Position numbers and translations under genes: made by a program. Under the pieces are notes generated by a model. It ran no database searches. It was not told where the DNA came from and worked only from the letters and a program-made list of their open reading frames with translations. This document shows, piece after piece, positions 21,976-32,900 of a stretch of DNA of 64,000 nucleotides. The DNA comes from Effrenium voratum (lineage: Eukaryota; Sar; Dinophyceae; Suessiales; Symbiodiniaceae): assembly GCA_963377175.1 (NCBI GenBank), contig CAUJNA010000489.1, positions 57,501-121,500 on the forward strand, given 5' to 3'. Numbering within the stretch: position 1 is the first letter of the stretch; each line of letters opens with the position of its first letter.

Positions 21976-23276
21976 AGTGCGGTTTTAACACGCACAGCGG
22001 ACATGCGCTGATCGATCCCTTCTTGAAAAATCGATCGATCGCCCGGTGTTTTGGGGCGTAAAACCAATCTAAACCAGTGGAACAGTGGAGCCCTATGTCA
22101 TTGCCCAAGCGAACCGATCAACAGGGCACCTATGCCATCATTTCGGGCTCAATGACAGTGCCTGACATGAATGCTCCTTCTCCGACTGACTCCGGAGAAC
22201 CATTTTGATCAGTGAAAAGGTCGACTTTTTGTCCATAGAGTTCAAACCAAAGCCCAAATCTGATGGATACACCAAACATATGATCATCTCAGATTCTGGA
22301 TCATACTTAATCTAAGCACGCCATTGGAGGCCTCCAACAATTGCCAACAACGGCTGACTCAACGTGGGACCATACCCCATAAACCGGTAGTTGGGGATTC
22401 TGTCAGACCTCGACCTTACTTCAGGAATTGAAAAGGCCCTCACTGACACGACCCTGCATGGATTAATAAACATGTCCAAGCAATAGGGGGCGGGGTGGGT
22501 GGGTGGGCGGGCCCTACTGTTGAACTGGGGTTGATTAATCTGGGGTCAGTGAGGTGCAACAAAAAATCATGTACCCGCGGGAGAGAATCCCGGACCAACG
22601 ACTGGGAGCACAAACTGCCTCTAGTCAGGTTTTATGTTGGGGAGGGTAATGTGGTCACTCTGCGCAATGCCATCTCTGGAATCGAGAGTAGCAAGCTCCT
22701 AGAGAAACCGTCATTAAACAACCTACCAACAAACATGGACGGATTCGCACAGAATCCCTTCCCTAAAGGAAGGTAGTCCTTCGAAAGCTGGTTGTGCGCT
22801 TCAATGTGTCATGTTTGTTGGAAACATGCAATGTCGACCAAAGACAAATTGTGAAAAATCAAATCTTGAAGCACATGATAACCCTCTCTCTCTCTCTCTA
22901 CCCGTAAAACAAAACACGCTGTGCGAATCACGACTGGTGATTATGTTTGAGTTTCACTGTCTGGGCCAATCATCTCACCTTCACAAAGTCAACCCCCTTG
23001 GCGGGTCAAAGGAACATGACCCCCAGCGTCCGACTTTGATCTTTGATCCCTAGAAACGATGAAACAAATACTGACCACTGAGCGAATGAACGTGGCCAGC
23101 CCTAAAACCAAGACGGGCGCACCAAAAACAAGAGGCCCATCGGAGGGTAGGCGACCCCACAACATGGCAACGCTGTCCTTTCGGTAACCGGCTGGGTCTG
23201 TGTTGAGGGAGTCGCTTTTGGCTTGGTTTTAACGGGAAAACCAACAGGACTCGCGTCTTCGCGGGTTCCGAGTCCT
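21976..23276. other. Intron-like stretch without recognisable features
   Basis: Only a short CT run (22889-22900) stands out. I see no exon or element. Confidence 0.5.
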
Positions 23277-23530
23277 ATTTGGCCATGGGTCAAAATCCCG
23301 CACCCCCAGTGAACATCGCAATCCCCACCAAAATAGACCATGGGTGGTGAATTCACCGAAAACCCCCAAAATGGGATCCGGTGCACCTACCGGATCCGAA
23401 ATGGTACCATTAGTTTTGACCTTGGCTGTGGCTCAAAAAACCGGTACCAAAATGGGTTGCCCTGGTACGTGGAAACATGGACCAAAGACCTGCGTAACCC
23501 CTGCTGTTTAATTTTGAGCCACAGCCAATT
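23277..23530 (+). mobile_element. Family E element abutting a family D element
   Basis: E (23277-23420: GCCATGGGTCAAAATCCCGC, CCCCCAGTGAACATCGCAAT) runs directly into D (23410-23530: GGCTGTGGCTCAAAAAACCG to TTTTGAGCCACAGCC). The two families share the end TGGCnGTGGnTCAAAA. Confidence 0.75.
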
Positions 23531-23607
23531 TTGAGACAGGTCTCCCCAACCAAAGGACACGCAACCCCCTCTGCCCGCTGCGAGGCACTGGACTCGGAAG
23601 CCTTCGC

Positions 23608-23683
23608 CTTCGGGAACTCGGTGCCGTCCCGCTGCAGGAGACGATCTAAGCCGCTCTTGTCGTACTTCACGTCGTGGATGGTC
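23608..23683 (-). CDS. Exon of unknown protein
   Basis: After CGTCTCAG the frame reads TIHDVKYDKSGLDRLLQRDG then TEFPK, ending at AAG before a GC donor. GC bias at third positions is clear. The domain is unknown. Confidence 0.6.
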
Positions 23684-23933
23684 CTGAGACGTATGAGGTG
23701 GGAGGTCTTCGGTGTTTTTTGGTGGTCTTCTGTGTTTTGTTTTTTTCTTCGTGGTTTTGTGGGTGGTCTTCTGTGATCTTTTTGGCGATGGGCAAGGTGG
23801 GCAAGATGGTCCTAGGACGACGTATGGATTTGTTGTTTTCCGGGTGATCTGGGATTTTTGTCTGGATGGGCACGTATCGGGTTGGCATGTAGGGGCCGGG
23901 AGCAAAGCAAAGGCCAGAAAACCGAGGTAAAGG

Positions 23934-23936
<3 letters not shown>

Positions 23937-23979
<43 letters not shown>
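23937..23979 (+). repeat. CT dinucleotide microsatellite
   Basis: About twenty consecutive CT units. Confidence 0.97.
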
Positions 23980-23981
<2 letters not shown>

Positions 23982-24024
23982 CCTTCCCTCTAAGGTTCTT
24001 TCAGTTTCCTTTCACCTCCCTTCG

Positions 24025-24096
24025 GCTGTGGGTCAAGAATAGGTATCCAAAAATGGAACTTACATGGAACCAGGGAGTAAAACCTGCGGTCCAATA
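24025..24096 (+). mobile_element. Family D fragment
   Basis: CGGCTGTGGGTCAAGAATAG followed by AAAATGGAACTTACATGGAA and AAACCTGCGGTCC; the right end is missing and runs up to the exon at 24098. Confidence 0.6.
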
Positions 24097-24097
24097 C

Positions 24098-24157
24098 CTG
24101 CAGCTTCGATCGATCCGGCTGACAGATCCGAGGCGAGCACAGCTTGTAGATCGGCTC
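24098..24157 (-). CDS. Exon of unknown protein, 20 codons
   Basis: EPIYKLCSPRICQPDRSKLQ sits between CGACTCAG and a GT donor (CTGCAG/GTATTG), phase 0 at both ends. The open frame upstream of the acceptor overlaps a dispersed repeat (24172-24232), so I exclude it. Confidence 0.6.
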
Positions 24158-24709
24158 CTGAGTCGAGCCGTCACCCGATTCGGCCCCACTGGCAACCGCT
24201 GCTTCTTGGAGCCGTGAGGGATTTTGGTTGATGAAAACAGCGGCAAAGCGGTTCTTGGGGTGCTGGTGGAAACAAACATTTCTTGGTTGATGAAACACCA
24301 AAAAACCCTTCTACCCAGGCCAGGGTCGGGGCCCACATAAATGCTGCGCCGAGACCCAGTTGGGTTGTCACAAAGGAACACCAAACAAATGTGACGGGTT
24401 GTTCCACTTTGTCTCCCAAGCCAAAGGTGGAAATCTGAATTGACCCAGTGCCGGAAGGTTGGTCTGTCTTCTTCTCGGAATTGAAAGAGAATAAACAGAC
24501 CAGCACCCGGGAGCCACCAAACTGATTTTTGGTTACGTCCAGGGGACTTTGGACCTGGTTGAACAAGTGGATTAAAGGCAGTGGTCGGCACTTGCGATTG
24601 TTTTTTCCTTTTCTTTTTCTGTTGTTCTCTTTTTTGGGGGGAGGGTCCCCTTTTTCAAGACGTACCCCACGTACCCCATCAAAACTGGACACACCCTCCT
24701 TAGCTGGAC

Positions 24710-24848
24710 CCATTCCGATGGCCGCCCCATGGATCGCCTCGTCCTCCTCCAGCAGCGCCTTGAACTCCGCGCCCGGCGCCTTCGTCAAAACCTCCGCGGA
24801 GCGAGCGCTCGCGGCGCTCGCGGCGGGCGGTGCGAAGAGCGCGGAGCG
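24710..24848 (-). CDS. Ala-rich exon of unknown protein
   Basis: After ATCTAG the frame reads RSALFAPPAASAASARSAEV, LTKAPGAEFKALLEEDEAIH, then GAAIGM. The donor at ATGG/GTCCAG is one option. GC third-position bias is strong. The end of the exon at 26202 is in phase 0 and joins this one, so both probably belong to one gene. Confidence 0.62.
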
Positions 24849-25029
24849 CTAGATCTTTGGGGCCACAAGACCGATTTCTCTAGAGTTGATTTGGACAAGG
24901 TCGTAATTTGACAAAAACCTTTGTCACAGATTTGGCTTTGCTCAGATCATGGTGACAAGGGTTCTTTCTTTTCCGTCAAAAATCAAGAGCTGGTCCAAAT
25001 CAACGCTAGAGAAATTGGCCTCGAAACTT

Positions 25030-25165
25030 GCAACCGGAACTGGTCAACAATTCCCTCGAAAGCACACCTTCTCGGCTGGGCAAAATTCGCTGACGGACCA
25101 TGGCCCCTCAGAAACTCACCGCAACCCGGTGGCAAGGATTCGAAGTCCACAAGTTCCGAAAAGAA
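25030..25165 (-). CDS. Weak candidate exon
   Basis: An open frame reads SELVDFESLPPGCGEFLRGH and GPSANFAQPRRCAFEGIVDQ. Third positions are not biased, and the exons on either side already join in phase, so this may be intron. Confidence 0.2.
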
Positions 25166-26024
25166 ATCCCCCCACAACTCCTAAACATAATGCGGCATAT
25201 GGAGAAAAAAAATAGAGGGGTGTGGGAGAATGAACAAATGCAATGTGGATTATATGTAATAATCCGTTGATCTCAATAATATACATGTACATAACATATT
25301 ATACATATACCTGAATCTTCCAGGTGTGCAGTTTGCCCGCCATCTGCCGAAAAAAGTACAAGCGTCATTACACATTTGGCTGGACACATGGCCGGGGAAA
25401 GTCGCCGCTTCGTCTTCATGGATTTGTCCCCAGAAGCGTGAACAAGTGAGAAGTGCCTGGAGACGCACAGAAGCGTCGTTTGTCTGAAAAAGCGGCTTTT
25501 CACCAAAAAAAACATGAAAGACCTTATAACTTATGCGTATGAATATGTATAACTATTATATGTATATCTATATATAGTACGTACAATACTCATGTGCTAA
25601 GTTCTGGCTTCCGCTACATGCTCGCTGAATTTGTTTTTGGACCCATGGCCACTCTCACTCTCGCCCTTTTGCAATGTGGGCGTCAAAGTTGGAAACTCAG
25701 CGCTAGCACTTCGGTGACATCCCCCAGAACATGAGCAGTGCACCCCAAACAGACCCCCATGTCTAGAAATGGGTGTGTCTTTGCTGTCGGCTCTGTTATT
25801 TTTGGCAGGGTTCAAAGGTAAACCAAAAGGAAAACCGGCATTTTGACATGTCTAAAATTATCTTTTGGCGTCGCTTATTTTTGTGGTTACGTCAATTTCC
25901 AGACAACCAACAAGCCAACCAACCGATCAACCGGAATATCAGTGCCCGGTGAACCCCTTTTGTGGGGGGTCATTCCATGTTTAGGGAACACACCCGTCAA
26001 CCAAAACTTGGGTTGACATACCCT

Positions 26025-26091
26025 CAACCCCCCCAACTCCCCCAACCCCCCAACTCCCCCAACCCCCCAACTCCCCCAACCCCCCAACTCC
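26025..26091 (+). repeat. C-rich tandem repeat
   Basis: A unit of about 15 bp, CAACTCCCCCAACCC, repeated four times. The opposite strand is G-rich. Confidence 0.9.
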
Positions 26092-26201
26092 GCACTTTTT
26101 GGGCTTGAGTCCATTGTTTAGTGCAAATCCACCAAACCAAACCCCAACTAACCAACCCCCCCCCCCCGCGGCCAACACTTCCCCCCCCCCTTCCCCGGCG
26201 C

Positions 26202-26328
26202 CTCCTCATAGGGCATGTGGCGATGCGGCCCGGGCTGGCCGTACTCCGCGCCGGGCGCTTTCGCGGCGAACCACAGCTCCCGAGCCAAAGAGTCCTCCTG
26301 CGCGGATCGCGACTCGGGAGACGGCGTT
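26202..26328 (-). CDS. Exon of unknown protein
   Basis: After CGCGTGAG the frame reads TPSPESRSAQEDSLARELWF and AAKAPGAEYGQPGPHRHMPY then EE, ending before a GC donor. Codon bias is strong. It shares the motif KAPGAE(Y/F) with the next exon at 24848, hinting at a repeated unit. No domain is recognised. Confidence 0.6.
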
Positions 26329-26525
26329 CTCACGCGAGTCACCAAAACCCGGTTCAGGTTTGGCAAGACTTGCAAGTCTGGCCGCGCCCAAGTTTAACAC
26401 ATTGCACCTTGGAATCTGCCAGCTTCTTCAACATTCCTAAAGGATCGATAGGCCATGTCTTCACAGCTTGTATTCGTATCAACATGCTTGGCCCAGAACC
26501 GCAGCTCTTTCTGGCAAGGGGATGG

Positions 26526-26577
26526 TCCCTTACAAACCTAAGCATCTACCCGAATCGGTTTTGAGCACGTGGCTCAC
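26526..26577 (+). repeat. Family G repeat
   Basis: CCTTACAAACCTAAGCATCT then ACCCGAATCGGTTTTGAGCA and CGTGGCTCA. Confidence 0.8.
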
Positions 26578-28013
26578 GTCAAAGAGCGCGCGGGGAAAAT
26601 AGGCCGGAAGCCCGAAGTGAGCTTCCCAATTCTCTGAGCTTCCTTCCCTTCTGGAGAAACTCCTGATTTACAACTAGAAAATGGCCGAACAGAGTCGCTC
26701 GAACCGTTTGTTTCACCAACATTTGGTTGATTTACAACTATATGCCGAAGAAAGTCGCCCGAACCTTTTGATTTGTTTCACCAAAATTTGGTCAAATTGC
26801 CCAAAGAACGTCTGATATGCCCATAAAATCAGCCCCGAAGAGTTTCAATTGCCCAGCCACTAACCGAACTCGTTTTTTGTTTCTCACTACAATGGTCCAA
26901 GCCCAACGCAGGGTGACCTTCGCAAAAAGTTTAGAGAGTCCGGGAACTCAGAAAGGTGCGTTCCACACATCAGCACCACAACTTCCTTGTCGCCGTGTTT
27001 CCTCAAACTAAGCAGGAGTTGGGACCCGGGTGCTGCCAGGAAATCGGGTTTGTTGGGAAGTCAAATTTATTGTAGAATTTGGTTTGCTGGACCCTTTGGT
27101 GGACATCAACCTTTGGGTTTCATGTCCACCAACCGTTTGGCACGGTGGAATCCCCTTTCAATATCATAGCCATTTGTAGCTTCTTGTGATGGAAATGTTA
27201 GATAGCGATTAATAAAAGGGGAGTGAATACAGAAAAGAAAAAAAACATCTCAAAAATCTTCACTCTCCTAAAAAGCAAAAAGGGTAGGTATTACAGAAAA
27301 ACATCTGCCCGAAATCCCGAAAATATTCCCTTCCAAGAATGGACTATTTTTTGAGGGTTGAAACGTTTGAGTCCAGCCAGAAATGTCCAGAATCTCTGGA
27401 TTGCTTCCTGTCCCAAACCACCAAATTCCTTATCAATCCCTTTACTAGAAGATGCACCCTGACACATTTTCAAGGGGGTGGCACACGGAACCCCCAAGAA
27501 GGCAATAATGCAGTTTGTTTAAGAGTAGGGAATTGTGAAAAACAATGGCCAGGGCAGCCTGCCAAGAAGAAGAACCAATACTAAACCGTAGTGAGCCAGC
27601 TCAAAGGAATACTAAACCAATACTAAACCAATTCTAAACAATACCTCCTGGAAAACTACTCAGGCAGGTCCCAGTCTGACCCCCATTTTGTTTTGGGGTT
27701 TTCGCTATTGACCCCCCCAATTCGTTTGAGGGGGGGGGATTTTTTAATCACTCTCCAACATTACCCTTCGAGTGTTGTTGGTTCTAAAGAGGAACGGAAA
27801 ACAACGGGTCCAGTCAACTATCTGACTCCGTTTGTTTTGTAACACCCGTTGGGATTGCCGAAGCTCCCGCAAACTCCCTACGTAAGGGTTTTTGATCCGG
27901 ATTGCCCAACTTCACAGCCCAGCTGAGCCAGGCGACCCGAGGGGCAAGAAAACAAAATGTGCGGTTGAAACCTGTTCCAAACACCTTTGTTTCAAGCAAC
28001 TCTTACTTTAACA
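26578..28013. other. Intron-like stretch
   Basis: It holds the 70-bp tandem duplication and short A-rich and G-rich runs. No supported exon. Confidence 0.5.
26667..26800 (+). repeat. Tandem duplication, about 70-bp unit
   Basis: TGATTTACAACTA, GCCGAA(C/G)A, AGTCGC(T/C)CGAACC and GTTTCACCAA recur in the same order in both halves. Confidence 0.85.
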
Positions 28014-28148
28014 CATGGCCGTGGGTCAAAACCGTTTTGGGATCCCTGGGGGTTTTCGGTGCACCACCCAATTTTAGAACCTATTTTAGTGATTGGATTG
28101 GTGGATGTTCACTGGGGGCTAACCGAGATTTTGACCCATGGCCACATC
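28014..28148 (-). mobile_element. Family E element, inverted
   Basis: It starts GGCCGTGGGTCAAAACCG and contains GTTCACTGGGGG, the reverse of the family core. It lies just below the open frame at 28150. Confidence 0.72.
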
Positions 28149-28149
28149 C

Positions 28150-28720
28150 CAGTGAGTCCATTTCCCAGGTCGGTACCCAAGACCCTGCCTCCCATGAAAA
28201 ACCACAAGGGTTGCCTGGCGAAGGGTTCAACCATCCATCCAAGCCCCGTGTTCTTCCGAGGAAAGGCCAGCTCTTTGTAGACCAAAAAAACATCCGTTTG
28301 ACCAAAGACCTCTATAGTTATTCTAGGTCCTCCAGTAGAGAGGTTAGAATAAGTTGGTACCCGCTTTTTTCTGTAGTCTATTTTATTCTATTTTAGTAGG
28401 GGAAGCTTGTCCCCCCAAAAAGGGTAAAAGGGCACTACTGGGGGACCTATAGTTATAGGTTCAAGAAGCTGGAGTATGAAGAACCTGGGTCCTTGTTTAA
28501 GCCATGGATTCCACCATTGAAACAAAACCCTTTTGACCGCAGCCCACTGATCCCTGCCTTCACAAGCCGCCCAAACAGCAAGTGCAGCCTCGCCGACCGC
28601 TTCCCAAGTGCTGATTTGGAGCCCGGTTTGGTGGTCAGGTGGCTTGCCATTTGCCCTCAACAAGAACCAGGGCTTCAAATCCCCAAACCAATCCAAACCA
28701 CCAACTAAGGGGTTACCATA
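28150..28720 (-). CDS. Open reading frame interrupted by a family A element acting as an intron
   Basis: The upstream part (28720-28447) reads through WEAVGEAALAVWAACEGRDQ to GPRFFILQLLEPITI. The downstream part (28311-28150) reads EVFGQTDVFLVYKELAFPRK and WMVEPFARQPLWFFMGGR. Removing 28446-28312 joins them in frame across ATA G/AG GTC. Third-position bias is weak and I recognise no domain, so coding status rests mainly on the two open frames meeting exactly at the splice-like ends of the element. Confidence 0.42.
28324..28449 (+). mobile_element. Family A TIR element with 10-bp target duplication
   Basis: Ends are TAGGTCCTCCAGTAG and CTACTGGGGGACCTA. CTATAGTTAT occurs at 28312-28321 and again at 28447-28456, the second copy overlapping the element end. 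The minus-strand donor is TATAG/GTCCCC; an AG at the end of the distal duplication gives an acceptor that restores the flanking frame. Confidence 0.88.
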
Positions 28721-28889
28721 TTTTGGGGCTTCCCTTTCCAAAAAAGCAACAAAAAAACAAGTCATGGACGATCAAGGTGCCAAGCTGAGTATCAAAGATC
28801 ATGAAAGGACTCAACGGTGTCCCTCCACTCCCTCCACCACCTGCTGCAAAAGAAACAAACATGCACGGCTGCTTCAAACCAGCCGTACA

Positions 28890-29110
28890 GGAAAAACTCG
28901 GTTGCTTTCTGCTCCCCTGCTACAAGTTTAACTTTTAGTGGTTTTCTACGGAAAACCCATTAGTTGGATCAAAAAGCTAAAGTCCCAATTTCCCTCGGCA
29001 AAATGGATGTGGCTCAAAAAAACGGTACCAACATGGAACCCTGGTAAGTGGAAACATGGGCCAAAACCTGCGTTTTGCCCCTCCTGTTTAATTTTGAGCC
29101 ACACCCAAAT
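28890..29110 (+). mobile_element. Family C element followed by family D element
   Basis: C (TGCTTTCTGCTCCCCTGCTA ... AAAAAGCTAAAGTCCC) is followed after about 25 bp by D (ATGTGGCTCAAAAAAACGG to TTTTGAGCCACACCCAAATG). Confidence 0.72.
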
Positions 29111-29662
29111 GAACACCCAAGAAAGCACCCTGAAAGTCTGACCTGGAGAAGCTGCTCTCATTGGGGGTCACCGCCCGCTCAAGTGGAGACAGACTTGAAC
29201 TAATCCCCAGGTAGGGCTTCATGTCCTGTTTCTACGAAACTTTCAGCGTGCAATCCCAAGAGACGAAACTTGGAGGGAGGTGTTTTACAACACGCGGCAT
29301 GGTTGAAACCAAGAGGAGGTTTAAAACGTGGATCAAAACAACAAATGGGTTGCCCAATGGTACACGAAATGCCAAAGTCTAGTTAAACTCACGGAATTTG
29401 AGTCCTCAAAGGCCTCCCTTTGAACCCGAACAAGTGGATCGGCCAACGCAAGTCTAAACTTTCAACTCAATCAAAAAGCGGAAAACAATCTGAAAAAAAG
29501 TTCAGGGACTTGGAAATTGAGCCCTTCCTTGAACAAAAAGAACGAGTTCGAAACCGAAAAACATCTTTAAAAAGAACGGGCTCGAAACTGCGCTGGCAAA
29601 CTTGGGGGGAGCGAGCCCCTTCCTTAAACAAACAAATAAGAGGGTTTTAAGCCGATGGCATT

Positions 29663-29785
29663 TAGCTATGGGTCAAAAGCCCGTACCCCCAGTGAACATC
29701 CCAATCCCCACAATGGACTAAAATGGGTGGTGCACCTGCCTCAAAATGGTACCGTTAAACGGTTTTGACCCACAGCCATTTGAGT
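29663..29785 (+). mobile_element. Family E element
   Basis: It runs from AGCTATGGGTCAAAAGCCCG to GGTTTTGACCCACAGCCA, with the internal CCCCCAGTGAACATCCCAAT typical of the family. The ends are inverted repeats. Confidence 0.75.
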
Positions 29786-29921
29786 GTGCGTTGACAAATT
29801 CCCTGCAATTGGCTATGAATTTAATAAGGGTCCCTTTGGTGAGCCCTTCCTTTAACCAAAAAAAACAGGTTTTTACGCCGACCGCCTCTCGACAAAAAAA
29901 AAAGAATGTTCGGGTCCGCGC

Positions 29922-32900
29922 CAGAAGTACTCCAGGCTCGGCCGGCGCTCGGGGGGGAGCTGCCAATGGGCATGGACCCTCTGCTGCCAGGCCTGGCTTC
30001 ACTCGATGGGTTCGACCGGGGGTGGGTGGGGGGGGGGGCAAAGCGGTGAGTGTGGACTCAGCTGGGGTTGGGTGCGTGTGTGTGTGTGTGTGTGTGTGCT
30101 TTTTTGATGGAAGCCCTTTTTTGGGGATTGGTTGAAAGAGAAACCACACCTGACAAGCGGGAGATCAGGGGTCGGACACAATTAAATTGGCTTCCTGCCC
30201 CTTTGAGTGTCAAAGGGGCAGATGGTTCTTGGGCCGCTACCCAAGCTCTCAATGGTCAGGTCGGCTGTAACGCTGACACCGGATTCGCAAACCTTGTGAA
30301 TGAACCGGGGGTGCGGGGGGGGGGGGGGGCGCAACTCCCGCAAAAGTGATTCAGATCCCAACAAAGTTCGTCAAGACCGACTGGGCGACGGCAACTGCAT
30401 CATGTCGACTTGAGAGTCCAAAGTCGGGTCGACATCCATGCCACATCTGCGTGGTTTCAAATACAGTGGTTCCTAAGAACACGGTTGCATTCTTTTTCGC
30501 TTCCGTTGTGCGCCAACTATATACTGGTGGCTTTACTATTTGTCCCCCCCAAGAAACATCACCCCACAAAAAGGAAACTCCAAACTCGAGGCGCAGTGGT
30601 TCCTACTGTTCCCCCCCCAAAAAAAAGAAGGACAACGACATAAAAAAGACAAAAAACGACATCACCCAAAAGGGCAAAACCCAAAACCCAAAACCCGAGG
30701 TGCCAATTCAAACGTTAACTAGAAACACAAATCCTTCGGGGCCACTTCCCTGAACCCCCAACACGGTGCCTGCACCAAGGGGTGCCCAGGTCGACTTGCC
30801 AAGAAGCTGCTCCTTGGCCGAGATCTTGGGTCCATCAGCACCCCGCTCAAAATGGTGGGTCAAAGAAATGGGTACCCATAGAAATGGTCAAAGAAGTGGG
30901 TCAAAGAAATGGGTCAAAGATCCATAGACCTTTGGTCTTGTGGTAAATGGAATGGACAAAACCCAAGATTTCGCCCTCAGGAAATGGAGACGACCAAAAA
31001 CCTGTCCCCTGAATGGAGGAACACCCGTATCAGGACCTGTAAAATGAGGGGGGTGGGTTGCCTAAAATCGGTGGTTTCATGGAGGACAATCTGCTAATGC
31101 CGCCCCAGCCGCATGATCGGAATCTCGTCTCCTTCGCTTGCAAACAGTCCAAGCAAGGTCGGTTGAAAATGCACTTCCTGTCTGGGCAGCTTCTTTTGGG
31201 GTTGAACGTTCATATCTCAAGGAACTTTACACCCAACCCATCTTGTCAAGAGTTCGCCGCTACAGGATCCTGCCAGTTTCACAGTTTGCGCTATCCAGAT
31301 GGAGGCTTGGCCGCTTGCTTATGTTTTACCTAAGGATTGCGATCATCCAACCTGGGTCCTTGATTGAACCTAGGGAGAGGGAATCTCTTTAGATCAGCAG
31401 CAGATCGCCCCACGGAAGATACCCCGGAAATTCATTGGGTTACAAAGCGGCCGCCGACCCGGAACTTGCCAACGGGGCGCAGGGCAACAGGACATCCATT
31501 CTTTCCCGAAGGGTCACAAATGGGTGTGGCTCAAAAATCGGGGTCCAAAATGGAACCCTGGTAAATGGACAGGTAGACTAAAACCCGCGGTTTGCCCCCA
31601 GTTGCCTAATTTTGAGCCACACCCAAATAAGAAAGCCACTCTTTTTGGGCGCATCCTACTTTGTTCGAGGGTCTGCGAGGTTTAGCTGACAGAGCGATGG
31701 TTTGAGTACCTGAGCCCCATTTCTGGAAAAGGCAAAAGAAAACTTGGTTGCTGTTGATGCAAAAAGTTTACCTTTTTGGGGGTTTAGTGGAAAACCCCTT
31801 GACTTCCCAAAAAGCTAAAGTCTAAAGATCCAACCCAATAGCAGTTGAGGAAACTGCTTTTTGAACAGTACCAAGGGGATCTTGGACATGGGAAACAGCT
31901 GCTGGGAAAGCCGGGGTTTCTTTGGGGCCTGGACCCCTTGATTGGTTCTTTTGGTTGGCACCTCGAACGGGCAGCAAGCCTGGGTGTCTCTCTTTGTGGG
32001 GGAACCATATCCTCGAAACCGTCACGCGTCAAAACGCAAGAACGTTCTCAGATGAGCCTGATAACCCGGAACCCAAGCAGATTCCTCTAGAATCTGTGCT
32101 TAGGCCGATGTTCATCTGAGTAAATTTGATATACTGGCCGGCGGTGACTTCCCTTTTACAAAAGGGGAAACAAGTTTATTTAATTAACAAATAAGAAGTG
32201 CAAATGAAGGCAAGTGCTTCAGAGACACCTTCCGATCGCAAGTGGGAGCCCTAGCAAAACATGCCGCCGCCGTTGGAGCCCAGTTGGCTGGATTTGTTGG
32301 TCCCTTCTCCCTCAGACTCCGGACTGAAATAATGAACGTTGGTAGTAATAAAATAGCCTCGGACCCCCCGAAATGGCTTCGGTTTTCCAGACAGGAGACT
32401 TGAAAAGGAACAGGTACCGCCGAAATGAGCGAGCCGCCCATTTTCCAGAGGTCGCGGTTTGGAGTGAAGTCTCAGGTTCGCATCTTTTGAACGTGGCCAC
32501 AGGTCAATGCTGACTGTCCTGTTGGTGTCTTGGGACCTCCAGGAAGGGGTTCAGCAGTTACCAACTCGAAGCCCCCATGCCATGGAGTATATTTGAGTAT
32601 ATGTTGCAGATTGCAGACTCAAACCCCCAAAAAATCAGACCCTAAAGATCCAGGAGCTTGCAACAAACAAATCGACTTCAGTGTCCAGCACCAATTAAAT
32701 CCCCCCCCACCCTTCGCCCCACCCACCCCCGCACCACCCCGCCCCAGCCCACCCCACCCCGCTTTCCCGCCTTTTTCCGGGGCGTAGGCGAAGAAGCCCT
32801 CGCACGCCGCCGCCTTCGCATCGATCCACTCGTCCAGCGGCCGGCGGCACAGCACCGTGGCGTCCGCCCAGACCCCTGGTTCCCGATCGATCCGGGGTCC

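Noticed and set aside
24158..24232. Upstream extension of the exon at 24157 (LQEAAVASGAESGDG)
   Set aside because: It coincides with a copy of the family L repeat, and an AG acceptor at the repeat edge explains the frame.
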